The position numbers and the translations under genes are program-made. The notes beneath the pieces are model-generated. The model had not been told where the DNA came from, searched no databases, and saw nothing but the letters and a program-made list of their open reading frames with translations. Shown in pieces: positions 50,422 through 59,005 of a stretch of 64,000 nucleotides of DNA. Position 1 is the first letter of the stretch. Every line of letters begins with the position of its first letter. This stretch comes from Rubrolithibacter danxiaensis. Its GTDB lineage: Bacteria; Bacteroidota; Bacteroidia; Sphingobacteriales; Sphingobacteriaceae. Location of the stretch: positions 417,401-481,400 of the forward strand of contig NZ_JBKOPS010000001.1 of NCBI RefSeq assembly GCF_047272945.1, given 5' to 3'.

Positions 50422-50904
50422 TTAATCTATTTTCCGCACCTGTAAATTATCAGGCAAATCTTTATAAATTTCTTCTATCGTTTTTTCAAGTACCGGATGA
50501 AATAACTTAGGCTGCAGTTCCATTAGCGGTTCGAGTGTAAAGCGTCGTTCATGTAAAAACGGATGCGGTACAATCAATGCAGGTTCATTTATTATCTCAT
50601 CTCCATAAAACAGAATATCTATGTCTATTGTCCTGGAACCCCATTTTTCCTCACGTGTTCTTCCCAGGCTTTTTTCAATTGATATTATTTTTTCTAAAAT
50701 TTCACCTGGCTTCAGTTCAGAATCAACCGCAACTACCTGATTTATAAATTCCGGCTGATCTTTTTTCCCCCAGGATTCTGTTTTATACAATGAAGATATT
50801 CCTGTAATCTTACCTATCTTCAGTTGCACCTGTTTACGTGCCTGTTCCAGAAAAGTTTCACGATCTCCGAGATTACTGCCAAATAATAAATAAACAACTT
50901 GCAT
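50422..50904 (-). CDS. folK: 2-amino-4-hydroxy-6-hydroxymethyldihydropteridine pyrophosphokinase
   Basis: 160 residues. It pyrophosphorylates the pterin before dihydropteroate synthase. Signature blocks: LFGSNLGDRETFLEQA at the start, LGRTREEKWGSRTIDIDILFYGDE near 95 with the metal aspartates (DIDILFY), and VPHPFLHERRFTLEPL near 120. With pabB and folC elsewhere in the window, folate genes are scattered. It is divergent from sppA with 90 nt between. Confidence 0.95.
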   Translation of the reverse strand: MQVVYLLFGSNLGDRETFLEQARKQVQLKIGKITGISSLYKTESWGKKDQPEFINQVVAVDSELKPGEILEKIISIEKSLGRTREEKWGSRTIDIDILFYGDEIINEPALIVPHPFLHERRFTLEPLMELQPKLFHPVLEKTIEEIYKDLPDNLQVRKID

Positions 50905-50953
50905 ACAGTAGGTTAATAAAAAGTATTATTAATTTTAAAAGAGCTTGCGATGG

Positions 50954-50961
50954 TATTTTTG
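50954..50961 (+). promoter_or_regulatory. -7 element for sppA
   Basis: TATTTTTG is an exact TAnnTTTG match 33 nt before the sppA ATG at 50995. Confidence 0.45.
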
Positions 50962-50994
50962 TATTATTGCATAGATAAAAGTTTTCCCTCTTAA

Positions 50995-52761
50995 ATGAAA
51001 GTATTCTTCAAGTACGTTTTTGCCTCCATGTTAGGTTTCATTCTTTCCTTTATTGTTATAGGCTTTCTGTTAATTGTAATTATTGCGGGCATTATCAGTT
51101 CATCAGGCAAGGAAGAAACCGCAGTTGTTGCGGCCAACTCTGTAATGCATATTGATTTGGATTATCCTATAAAAGAAAGAAGCTCTAAAAACCCGCTCGA
51201 CAGGTTTTTTTCGGAATTTGAAGCGAATAAAAGCTTAGGGCTGAATGATATTTTAGCAGCCCTCAAAAAAGCAAAAACCGACGATAACATTAAAGGGATT
51301 TATTTAGACGTATCAAGTATTGACGGGGGTTTTGGAACAGTTGAAGAAATCAGGAATGCACTGAAAGATTTCAAAAAATCCGGTAAATTTATCATTTCCT
51401 ACAGCGAGGTATACAGTCAAAGCGCTTATTATCTGGCATCTGTAGCAGACAAGGTATATTTAAATCCTGAAGGAATACTGGAGTTTAATGGTTTCAATTC
51501 GCAGATAACTTTTTTTAAAGGAGCGTTGGAAAAGCTGGATATTGAACCGCAGGTAATAAAAGTAGGAACTTACAAAAGTGCTGTAGAACCTTTTGTACTG
51601 GATAAAATGAGCGAACCCAACCGCAAGCAGGTAAGTTCTTTTTTGGGCTCTATGTTTGATCATTTTCTTACAGAAATTTCTGAAAGCCGTAAAATCAGTA
51701 AGGATTCGCTTTTCGCTATTGCCAATCAGCTAAAAGTTCAGAACGCACAGGAAGCTGTAGATTATAAACTTGCAGATGGCTTGCGGTATAAGGATGAAAT
51801 ACTCGACGAGCTAAAATCAAGAACCGGAACTGATAAGAAAAAAGATGTTCGATCGGTAGCAATTGAAGATTATGATACCACTCCTACTGAAGAAAATGAA
51901 ATTTCAGAAAACAGAATTGCGATGATTTATGCTTCTGGCGAAATAACGGGTGGTGAAGGAAGTGATGAAACTATCGGCTCAGAACGTATTTCCAGAGCCA
52001 TCAGAAAAGCACGTACTGATTCAAAAGTTAAAGCCGTTGTTTTGAGAGTAAATTCTCCGGGTGGAAGTGCTTTAGCATCCGATGTTATCTGGAGAGAGGT
52101 TGCCCTTACTAAAAAAGCAAAACCGGTTGTTGTTTCAATGGGCGATTTGGCGGCTTCGGGAGGATATTATATCTCTTGTGCGGCTGATTCTATCTTTGCA
52201 CAACCCAATACAATAACCGGCTCTATCGGAGTTTTCGGAATCATTCCGAATATGCAAAACTTCTTTAATAATAAACTGGGAATTACATTTGATGGCGTTA
52301 AAACAGCAGAACACGCCGATTTGGGAACTGTTACCCGCCCCTTAACACCTGCAGAAAGAATGATTATCCAGAAAGAGGTAAACAGGATTTATAACAGTTT
52401 TACTAAAAGAGTAGCCGACGGAAGGAAAAAAAGCCAGAAATACATTGACAGTATAGGTCAGGGCCGGGTTTGGAGCGGAACTGAAGCAATAAAGAACGGA
52501 CTTGTTGACCGTTTGGGAAACATTGACGATGCTGTTCATTCAGCAGCAAAAATGGCAAGGCTTACTAAGTACAAAATAGTTGACTACCCTGCAGTTAAAG
52601 ATCCTTTGCAGTCTTTCTTTGGAAATTCGACCGATAAAATAAAAGAATACTTTACAAAACTTGAATTAGGCGACAATTATAATTATTATAAACAACTTAA
52701 AGAAGTTATTGACCTTTCAGGTATCCAGACAAGGTTGCCCTTCACTATTTCCATTCAGTAA
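50995..52761 (+). CDS. sppA: Signal peptide peptidase SppA, long form
   Basis: 588 residues with one N-terminal membrane helix (MLGFILSFIVIGFLLIVIIAGII). Two tandem peptidase domains, as in E. coli SppA (67K type). The catalytic lysine is K194 in GTYKSAVEPF and the serine is S388 in LAASGGYY, the same spacing logic as K209/S409. It cleaves leftover signal peptides in the membrane. It heads a probable operon with polX (17 nt) and a GT9 gene. Confidence 0.93.
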   Translation: MKVFFKYVFASMLGFILSFIVIGFLLIVIIAGIISSSGKEETAVVAANSVMHIDLDYPIKERSSKNPLDRFFSEFEANKSLGLNDILAALKKAKTDDNIKGIYLDVSSIDGGFGTVEEIRNALKDFKKSGKFIISYSEVYSQSAYYLASVADKVYLNPEGILEFNGFNSQITFFKGALEKLDIEPQVIKVGTYKSAVEPFVLDKMSEPNRKQVSSFLGSMFDHFLTEISESRKISKDSLFAIANQLKVQNAQEAVDYKLADGLRYKDEILDELKSRTGTDKKKDVRSVAIEDYDTTPTEENEISENRIAMIYASGEITGGEGSDETIGSERISRAIRKARTDSKVKAVVLRVNSPGGSALASDVIWREVALTKKAKPVVVSMGDLAASGGYYISCAADSIFAQPNTITGSIGVFGIIPNMQNFFNNKLGITFDGVKTAEHADLGTVTRPLTPAERMIIQKEVNRIYNSFTKRVADGRKKSQKYIDSIGQGRVWSGTEAIKNGLVDRLGNIDDAVHSAAKMARLTKYKIVDYPAVKDPLQSFFGNSTDKIKEYFTKLELGDNYNYYKQLKEVIDLSGIQTRLPFTISIQ

Positions 52762-52778
52762 ACTGGTTCAACAGCAAC

Positions 52779-54464
52779 ATGGAAAATAAATTCATTGCAA
52801 GAACTTTGAGGTTTTTAAGCCAGTTGATGGAACTGCATGACGAAAACGCATTTAAAGTAAAATCGCTTTCAGGTACTGCATATAAGGTAGATAAACTTCC
52901 ATTTTCAATTGCAACAAAATCCTTAAAAGAAATTGAAGAAATCAACGGAATAGGCAAAAGCACCGGATCAAAAATCTGGGAGTTGATCACCACCAATACA
53001 ATAAAAGAATTAGAATCTTTACTGGAACAAACTCCGCCCGGAGTTGTAGAAATGCTTCGAATAAAGGGAATTGGTCCAAAAAAAGTAAGCATCATCTGGA
53101 AAGAGCTCTGTATAGAAAATGTTGGCGAACTATTATATGCCTGCAATGAAAACCGTTTAATAGAAGCAAAAGGATTCGGGCTCAAAACACAGGAAGAGAT
53201 CCGGAAAAGCATCGAATTTAAAATAGCGAGCAGCGGCCTTTTTTTATATGCCCAGGCAGAAGAGTTAGCGGAAGCAGTTTTTGATCGGGTAAAAAAAGTT
53301 TTTGCAGATGCAGCTGTTTCCTTTACAGGAGCTTACCGGCGTCGTTGCGAAATTATAGAAAGCGTGGATATTCTTATCGGAAACTCCCTTCTGCCTAAAA
53401 CGCAAGATGAATTACTTAATATTTTCGACCTGAAGCTTATCGACGCTACCCCTTCAAACTTAAAATTTGAATCAGAAGCGGGATTAAAGTTCAACCTTTA
53501 TTTCTGTAAGCCCCAAGAATTTGGATCTGAACTGGCCTTAACAACAGGAAATGAAGCACATGTTATAGGCCTTAAAACTCGTTTAAACGATCAATTAAAC
53601 AGTGTTGCCATTGAGAAGGATCTGTATGAAAAAGCCGGATTGCCTTTTATAGAACCAGAACTGCGTGAAGGCTTAAAAGAATTTGAATGGGCAGAAAAAA
53701 ATGAACTCCCGCAGTTAGTAAGCTGGGAAGATTTAAAAGGAACACTTCACAACCACAGCACCTGGAGCGATGGCGTACATACACTCGAAGAAATGGCTGT
53801 TTTTTGTCGCGACGGACTAAAGCTGGAATATTTGGGAATTTGCGATCACTCTAAATCTGCTTTTTACGCCAACGGCCTAAATGAATTGCGGGTAATAGCA
53901 CAACACAAAGAAATTGACCAGTTAAACGCTAAACTAGATGGTTTTAAAATTTTTAAAGGTATTGAATCCGATATTTTGTACGATGGCTCGCTGGATTACC
54001 CGCAAGAAATATTATCAACATTCGATTTTGTAGTTGCATCCGTACATTCTATTTTAAAAATGAATGAGGAAAAAGCAACAAGCCGCTTAATTACAGCGAT
54101 AGAAAATCCTTTTACTACCATTTTGGGCCATGCAACCGGCAGAATGCTTTTAACCAGAAGCGGCTACCCGATTGATTATAAAAAGGTAATTGATGCCTGT
54201 GCTGCAAATAATGTGGTTATAGAAATTAATTCTAACCCGCTTCGCCTGGATATGGACTGGAGATGGCATTGGTATGCCATAGAAAAAGGAGTTTTACTCT
54301 CCATAAATCCGGATGCTCACAGAAAAGAGGGCTTCTACGACACGCATTACGGTGTTCTCGCGGCAAGAAAAGGGGGTGTATCCGCTAAAAACTGCCTGAA
54401 CGCTTTAAACCAGGAAGAGATTACAACCTATTTTAATCGGAAACGTTCTTTAAACAAAGTTTAA
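52779..54464 (+). CDS. PolX-like protein, PHP nuclease domain intact, polymerase site altered
   Basis: 561 residues collinear with bacterial DNA polymerase X: an N-terminal helix-hairpin-helix domain (LKEIEEINGIGKSTGSKIWE; MLRIKGIGPKKVSIIWKEL), a polymerase region and a C-terminal PHP domain. The PHP metal motif HNHSTWSDG is intact (H324, H326, D331). The polymerase GDxD motif reads ESVD (S195, D197) and the third catalytic position VDLR reads FNLY (N239), so two of the three metal aspartates appear changed. It may act only as a nuclease. The C-terminal histidine segments (ILGHATGRML; NPDAHRKEG) are typical PHP. It lies 17 nt behind sppA. Confidence 0.85.
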   Translation: MENKFIARTLRFLSQLMELHDENAFKVKSLSGTAYKVDKLPFSIATKSLKEIEEINGIGKSTGSKIWELITTNTIKELESLLEQTPPGVVEMLRIKGIGPKKVSIIWKELCIENVGELLYACNENRLIEAKGFGLKTQEEIRKSIEFKIASSGLFLYAQAEELAEAVFDRVKKVFADAAVSFTGAYRRRCEIIESVDILIGNSLLPKTQDELLNIFDLKLIDATPSNLKFESEAGLKFNLYFCKPQEFGSELALTTGNEAHVIGLKTRLNDQLNSVAIEKDLYEKAGLPFIEPELREGLKEFEWAEKNELPQLVSWEDLKGTLHNHSTWSDGVHTLEEMAVFCRDGLKLEYLGICDHSKSAFYANGLNELRVIAQHKEIDQLNAKLDGFKIFKGIESDILYDGSLDYPQEILSTFDFVVASVHSILKMNEEKATSRLITAIENPFTTILGHATGRMLLTRSGYPIDYKKVIDACAANNVVIEINSNPLRLDMDWRWHWYAIEKGVLLSINPDAHRKEGFYDTHYGVLAARKGGVSAKNCLNALNQEEITTYFNRKRSLNKV

Positions 54465-54469
54465 AAAAC

Positions 54470-55423
54470 TTGAAAATACTTATTATTCGTTTTAGTTCTA
54501 TTGGTGATATTGTGCTTACAACACCTGTAATACGCTGTTTGAAACTGCAGCTTCCCGAAGTACAAGTCCATTACCTCACAAAATCCGGTTTTAAAGCGGT
54601 TCTGCAAAATAATCCTTACATAGATAAACTCCACATTTTAGACAAATCTTTATCAGAAACTATTGGGAAATTAAAGGAGGAAAAATTTGATCTGGTTATT
54701 GACCTTCATCATAATCTTCGTACCGCTATTTTAAAAAGAAGGCTTGGAATTAAATCATTCAGCTTCAATAAGCTCAATTTTAAAAAATGGTTACTGGTAA
54801 AATTCAAGATTAATATTCTTCCTAAAGTTCATATTGTTGATCGCTATCTTGAAACTGTTAATTCTTTAGGCGTTAAAGATGATGGTGGTGGCCTTGATTA
54901 TTTTTTAGAGAAACAGTACACTCTGCATGAGCTTTTACCCGATAGCCACCTGCAATTTACTGGACTTGTAATTGGTGCAGCACATGCTACAAAACGGCTT
55001 CCTGTTTACAAATTAATTGAAGTCTGCCGACTTGCCACACACCCGATAGTGCTGCTGGGTGGAAAAGAAGATGCTGAACGTGGTGAAGAAATTGCAACTT
55101 CTGTAGGAGAAAAAGTTTATAACGCTTGCGGCAAATTAACACTTGATCAATCCGCTTTTCTTGTAAAAATGGCTGAGAGGATTATTACTCATGATACCGG
55201 TTTAATGCACATTGCCGCTGCTTTTAATAAGCCGATTGTTTCTGTTTGGGGAAATACAGTTCCGGAACTCGGCATGTATCCCTTCCGCGTTTCAGATTCA
55301 AAAATTATGGAGGTAAAGCATTTAAGCTGCCGGCCTTGTTCTAAAATAGGATATAAAAAATGTCCTCTTGGGCACTTCAAGTGTATGAATGATCAGGATG
55401 TGTCGCAAATTTTACAAGAATAA
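54470..55423 (+). CDS. GT9-family glycosyltransferase (heptosyltransferase-like)
   Basis: 317 residues. The start ILIIRFSSIGDIVLTTPVIRCLK is the usual GT9 N-terminus, and the C-terminal half has VIGAAHATKRLP, the ITHDTGLMHIAAAFNKPIVSVWG motif near 240 and the final CRPCSKIGYKKCPLGHFKCM cysteine-rich end. It would transfer a heptose or related sugar to LPS core. The start is TTG at 54470, just after the polX stop; no in-frame ATG lies near. It is likely co-transcribed with sppA and polX. Confidence 0.88.
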   Translation: MKILIIRFSSIGDIVLTTPVIRCLKLQLPEVQVHYLTKSGFKAVLQNNPYIDKLHILDKSLSETIGKLKEEKFDLVIDLHHNLRTAILKRRLGIKSFSFNKLNFKKWLLVKFKINILPKVHIVDRYLETVNSLGVKDDGGGLDYFLEKQYTLHELLPDSHLQFTGLVIGAAHATKRLPVYKLIEVCRLATHPIVLLGGKEDAERGEEIATSVGEKVYNACGKLTLDQSAFLVKMAERIITHDTGLMHIAAAFNKPIVSVWGNTVPELGMYPFRVSDSKIMEVKHLSCRPCSKIGYKKCPLGHFKCMNDQDVSQILQE

Positions 55424-55483
55424 CCTCCTCGGCATTTAATTACTACTTATTTTATTATCTTACAGCATCTCAATTACAAAAAA

Positions 55484-56164
55484 ATGAAGAAAATAATACT
55501 GCTTGCAATTACTTGTATTAGCCTTAATAGCTTTGGACAAAAATTAAAGCTGGGTTTAAAAGCCGGCTTAAATGGGGCTACTGTAAAAATAGAAGACAAT
55601 AATACAATGGGAGCTACTGTTACTCCTACCAGTCGTGCATCTTTCCACATAACCGGTTTTACTGAGTTAAAACTGAATAATACCTTTTCTATACAACCCG
55701 GAATATCTGTATCGGGAAAAGGATTTCATCAGGTGTATAATGTAACATTTACTGAAAATAACGAATACTTTAATGCTGATATGGATGCATGGATGAAGGT
55801 ATTATACCTTGAAATTCCGGTAAATGCAATAGCTAAATTTCAGGCTGGGAAGGGGCATTTCTTTATTGGAACAGGTCCTTATGGAGGTTTTGCAGTTTCA
55901 GGGAAAACTGAAAGCAAAGCTACTATCACAAGTAACAGTTTTAATGAAAAACAATCTCAAAAACAAAATTTAAAGTTTGGCAGTTCAGAAACTGATGATT
56001 TAAGAAGATTTGATATGGGTTTAAATTTTCTTACCGGATACGAGTTTAAAAACGGATTTTTATTAGGTTTAAATTACGGTGCCGGATTAAAAAACATATC
56101 CGCGGAAAATACTGCTCATCTTACAAATAAAGTATTTTCTATATCTGCAGGAATAATTTTTTAA
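55484..56164 (+). CDS. Porin-family outer-membrane beta-barrel protein
   Basis: 226 residues with a signal peptide (IILLAITCISLNSFGQ) and an 8-stranded-barrel pattern (KLGLKAGLNGATVKI, FSIQPGISVSGKGFHQVYN, FFIGTGPYGGFAVSG, FDMGLNFLTGYEFKNGFLLGLNYGAGL) ending with aromatic IIF. The family (OMP beta-barrel) has no general enzymatic role. It lies 60 nt after GT9 and 9 nt before sixA. Confidence 0.78.
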   Translation: MKKIILLAITCISLNSFGQKLKLGLKAGLNGATVKIEDNNTMGATVTPTSRASFHITGFTELKLNNTFSIQPGISVSGKGFHQVYNVTFTENNEYFNADMDAWMKVLYLEIPVNAIAKFQAGKGHFFIGTGPYGGFAVSGKTESKATITSNSFNEKQSQKQNLKFGSSETDDLRRFDMGLNFLTGYEFKNGFLLGLNYGAGLKNISAENTAHLTNKVFSISAGIIF

Positions 56165-56173
56165 ACAATAAAA

Positions 56174-56683
56174 TTGAAACAGTTACTTCTTATCCGGCAT
56201 GCAAAATCAGATTGGGCTGACAGCTCTCTGAAGGATTTTGACCGTCCTCTAAATAAGAGGGGGAAAGAAAATGCGCCGGAAATGGCAAACAGACTGCTGC
56301 AGAAAAGCCTTATTCCGCAATGTATTATTACAAGTCCTGCTTTACGGGCTAAAAGTACGGCCCATTTTTTTGCTGATACTTTTGGTTTTTCTAAAGATTT
56401 ATTGCAAGAGGATAAAAGAATCTACGAGGCTTCTCCTTCTACCCTTTTGGATATCGTTAATCACTTTGATAATCAGTACAATTTCATTGCCCTTATAGGT
56501 CATAATCCCGGCTTAACACAATTGCTCATTACCTTATCAAACAGTGATATTTATAACATTCCAACTTGTGGTATGGCATTAATTGAATTTCCTTTTGATA
56601 ACTGGAATTTACTAAGTGCAGGAACAGGTGACTTAAGATATTATGATTATCCCAAGAATAAGGAAGGACAAAGTTTAGATTAA
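56174..56683 (+). CDS. sixA: SixA-type phosphohistidine phosphatase
   Basis: 169 residues of the histidine phosphatase superfamily. The catalytic RHAK has H9 as nucleophile (LLLIRHAKSDWADSS), with SPALRAKSTAHFF near 55 and GHNPGLTQL near 114 carrying the second histidine. SixA dephosphorylates phosphohistidine on Hpt domains in E. coli; an Hpt gene lies 6 kb away, but a link is only speculative. The start is TTG at 56174. The 3' end overlaps the convergent dprA by 9 nt. Confidence 0.88.
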   Translation: MKQLLLIRHAKSDWADSSLKDFDRPLNKRGKENAPEMANRLLQKSLIPQCIITSPALRAKSTAHFFADTFGFSKDLLQEDKRIYEASPSTLLDIVNHFDNQYNFIALIGHNPGLTQLLITLSNSDIYNIPTCGMALIEFPFDNWNLLSAGTGDLRYYDYPKNKEGQSLD

Positions 56684-57769
56684 TTTATACGTTTTACCCG
56701 GTAAAGAAACAACAATACCCTGCATTTCCAGCCCAAGAACAGTGACTGCCAACTTACTTTGAGGCAGGTTAGTTAAGAGGGCAAGATCATCTACAGCAGT
56801 CTGTCCTTTTTCGTTCAAAACGTCAAAAACAAGTTTTTCTTCCACAGTAAGATTCAGATTTAAGCTTATTTGCTTCTCCCGCTTTCTTTCCAAATTGGTA
56901 TTCCAGCCTAATAAATACTCCAAGTCTTTAATTCCACTTATTAAATGGGCACGATTTGTTTTTATCAGGTAATTACAACCGGAAGAAAACTCATCAGTTA
57001 CCCTTCCCGGAAAAGCAAAAACATCCCTATTGTATGAGTTAGCTAATTCTGCTGTTATCAGGGCTCCACCTTTTATATTAGCTTCAACAATGATAGTAGC
57101 ATCCGCAAGTCCGGCAACAATGCGGTTTCGTTTTGGAAAATTCTCTCTGTCAGGATTAGTTTCTGATGGAAATTCTGTTAACAATCCTCCCATCCCAACC
57201 ATTTTTTCTGCCAGGGCACGATGCTGTGCAGGGTAAATCCTGTCAAGTCCGTGTCCTAAAACTCCAACTGTTTGAATTTCGTTCTTTATACAAGCTTTAT
57301 GAGCAATTCCATCAATACCGTGTGCCAGCCCGCTTATTACCAGTACTTCGTGTTTCTTTAACTCTTCTACCAGCTCACTTGTAAGTTCTTTCCCATAGGC
57401 GGTCGATTTCCGGGTACCTACAATACTTATAATTTTAGTCGTATTAAGATTCGCATTTCCTTTGTAATACAACAAAACAGGGGCATCGTAACAATTTTTT
57501 AAGCGTTTGGGATAATCGGAATCAGCCCAAAACAAGGCTTTTATTTTATATTTTTCAACAAAAAGCAATTCTTTTTCCGCCCGCTCAAATCCATCCTTAT
57601 TTAAAATTGCCTCTACCATATTCTTTCTTATTCCCGGCACGGATATCAAATCGGCACGGGAAGCTTCAAATACGGCTTCTGCATTTTCAAAGTGGCTTAT
57701 TAAAGCTCTGGCGGTTATATCCCCTATTCCAGGCACAAAGGTTAGTGCTATTTGATGATAGAGAGACAT
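56675..57769 (-). CDS. dprA: DNA-processing protein DprA
   Basis: 364 residues: an N-terminal helix-hairpin-helix/SAM-like region (LTFVPGIGDITARALISHF), then the Rossmann core KIISIVGTRKSTAYGKELT near 110, LVISGLAHGIDGIAHKACI, and NFPKRNRIVAGLADATIIVEA near 215, and a C-terminal winged helix (TAVDDLALLTNLPQSKLAVTVLGLEMQGIV). It loads RecA on incoming single-stranded DNA in natural transformation. Its start overlaps the stop of rsmG by 1 nt (TAATG). Confidence 0.94.
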   Translation of the reverse strand: MSLYHQIALTFVPGIGDITARALISHFENAEAVFEASRADLISVPGIRKNMVEAILNKDGFERAEKELLFVEKYKIKALFWADSDYPKRLKNCYDAPVLLYYKGNANLNTTKIISIVGTRKSTAYGKELTSELVEELKKHEVLVISGLAHGIDGIAHKACIKNEIQTVGVLGHGLDRIYPAQHRALAEKMVGMGGLLTEFPSETNPDRENFPKRNRIVAGLADATIIVEANIKGGALITAELANSYNRDVFAFPGRVTDEFSSGCNYLIKTNRAHLISGIKDLEYLLGWNTNLERKREKQISLNLNLTVEEKLVFDVLNEKGQTAVDDLALLTNLPQSKLAVTVLGLEMQGIVVSLPGKTYKLI

Positions 57770-58410
57770 TATTGTGCAGGGAAATAAATAACCGATTTTG
57801 TTTGAAAAAACTCCTCTTTAAAGTATAAAGAGATAGGAAGTATTTTTACGTCTGATAAATGAGCTTCACGGATTTCCTCGGATAAATCTCCCCCTTTCAG
57901 ATACAATACGCCATTTTTTAAAATGTTAAGTGATTCTTTTTTGAATTTATCGCGAACCCATGGGTAAAAATCTTTAAACTGGGTTACAGCCCGCGAAATA
58001 ATAAAATCAAATTTTCCCTGAATGTGTTCTGCCCTTGCATGCGTTGCCACTAGGTTTTGAAGTCCGATTGCTTTAGAAACTTCCTGAACTACTTTAATTT
58101 TTTTTCCGATTGAATCAACCAGATGAAAATGAGTTTCCGGGAACAGAATAGCTAATGGAATTCCGGGAAAACCTCCGCCAGTACCCACATCCAGGATTTT
58201 CTCGCCCGGAAGAAAGGAAATTACCTTGGCAATAGCCAGCGAATGAAGAATATGATGTTCGTATAAACTATCGATATCCTTGCGGGATATCACATTTATC
58301 TGAGAATTCCAGTATCTGTACAATTCGTCCAGTTGTTCGAACTGTTTTTGCTGAGTTTCGGTAAGATCGGGAAAGTAATGAGAAATAATATCAGAAGTCA
58401 CTGCTTGCAC
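57769..58410 (-). CDS. rsmG: 16S rRNA (guanine-527-N7)-methyltransferase RsmG
   Basis: 213 residues. The SAM loop ILDVGTGGGFPGIPLAILFPE lies near residue 70, then VDSIGKKIKVVQEV and ISRAVTQF near 133. It methylates G527 of 16S rRNA. The longest frame starts with GTG at 58410, 20 nt inside the upstream sigma-factor gene; a second GTG at 58401 is three codons later and equally possible. No ATG is available. It is linked to dprA (1-nt overlap). Confidence 0.93.
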   Translation of the reverse strand: MQAVTSDIISHYFPDLTETQQKQFEQLDELYRYWNSQINVISRKDIDSLYEHHILHSLAIAKVISFLPGEKILDVGTGGGFPGIPLAILFPETHFHLVDSIGKKIKVVQEVSKAIGLQNLVATHARAEHIQGKFDFIISRAVTQFKDFYPWVRDKFKKESLNILKNGVLYLKGGDLSEEIREAHLSDVKILPISLYFKEEFFQTKSVIYFPAQ

Positions 58411-59005
58411 TCTTCTTTTTACGGCTTAAAACATTATACAAAAAATCACGGGCCCTGAATAATTGCGCTTTAACAGTACCTAAAGGCAAATCCAGTTGCG
58501 TAGCAATTTCTTCATAGGAGAGTTCTTCGTAATATCTTAAAATAATAAGTGTTTTATAACGCTGGGGTAATTTATCAACTAAAAACCGAAGCTGTTCGCT
58601 TTGCTGTTTCTTTATAGAATGCTCTTCAGGATTTAAGGTATCTGCTTTTATTTGCAGTGGCCTGTCGTCTCCTTCTTCGTCTACTACAGAATGAATAGAT
58701 ACGAGATGCAGTTTCTTTTTCCGGATAAAATCAATGCAATTATTAGTTGCTATTCTAAAAAGCCAGGTACTGAAAGCAAAATCAGGTTTGTATCTTTCAA
58801 TATTTTCAAAAGCTTTTCCAAACGTTTCTACAGTAAGGTCCATGGCATCATCCTTATTGTTAACCATTTTCAAAGCCATGTAGTAAATTGAGTCTTTATA
58901 CCGCTGCATTAATTCTGCATATGCTTTCTGATCACCGTCTTTCGCCCTGATAACAAGGTTAAAATCATTTATGGCATTGGCAGAAAAATTAGGATTTATC
59001 TCCAT
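58391..59005 (-). CDS. ECF-type sigma-70 family factor
   Basis: 204 residues with regions 2 and 4 only. Region 2 has YKDSIYYMALKMVNNKDDAMDLT and FSTWLFRIATNNCIDFIRKKK; region 4 has LPQRYKTLIILRYYEELSYEEIATQLDLPLGTVKAQLFRAR. It would direct RNA polymerase to a specific regulon. There is no anti-sigma gene beside it. It overlaps the upstream GT2 gene by 10 nt and the downstream rsmG by up to 20 nt, so all are translationally coupled. Confidence 0.9.
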   Translation of the reverse strand: MEINPNFSANAINDFNLVIRAKDGDQKAYAELMQRYKDSIYYMALKMVNNKDDAMDLTVETFGKAFENIERYKPDFAFSTWLFRIATNNCIDFIRKKKLHLVSIHSVVDEEGDDRPLQIKADTLNPEEHSIKKQQSEQLRFLVDKLPQRYKTLIILRYYEELSYEEIATQLDLPLGTVKAQLFRARDFLYNVLSRKKKSASSDF

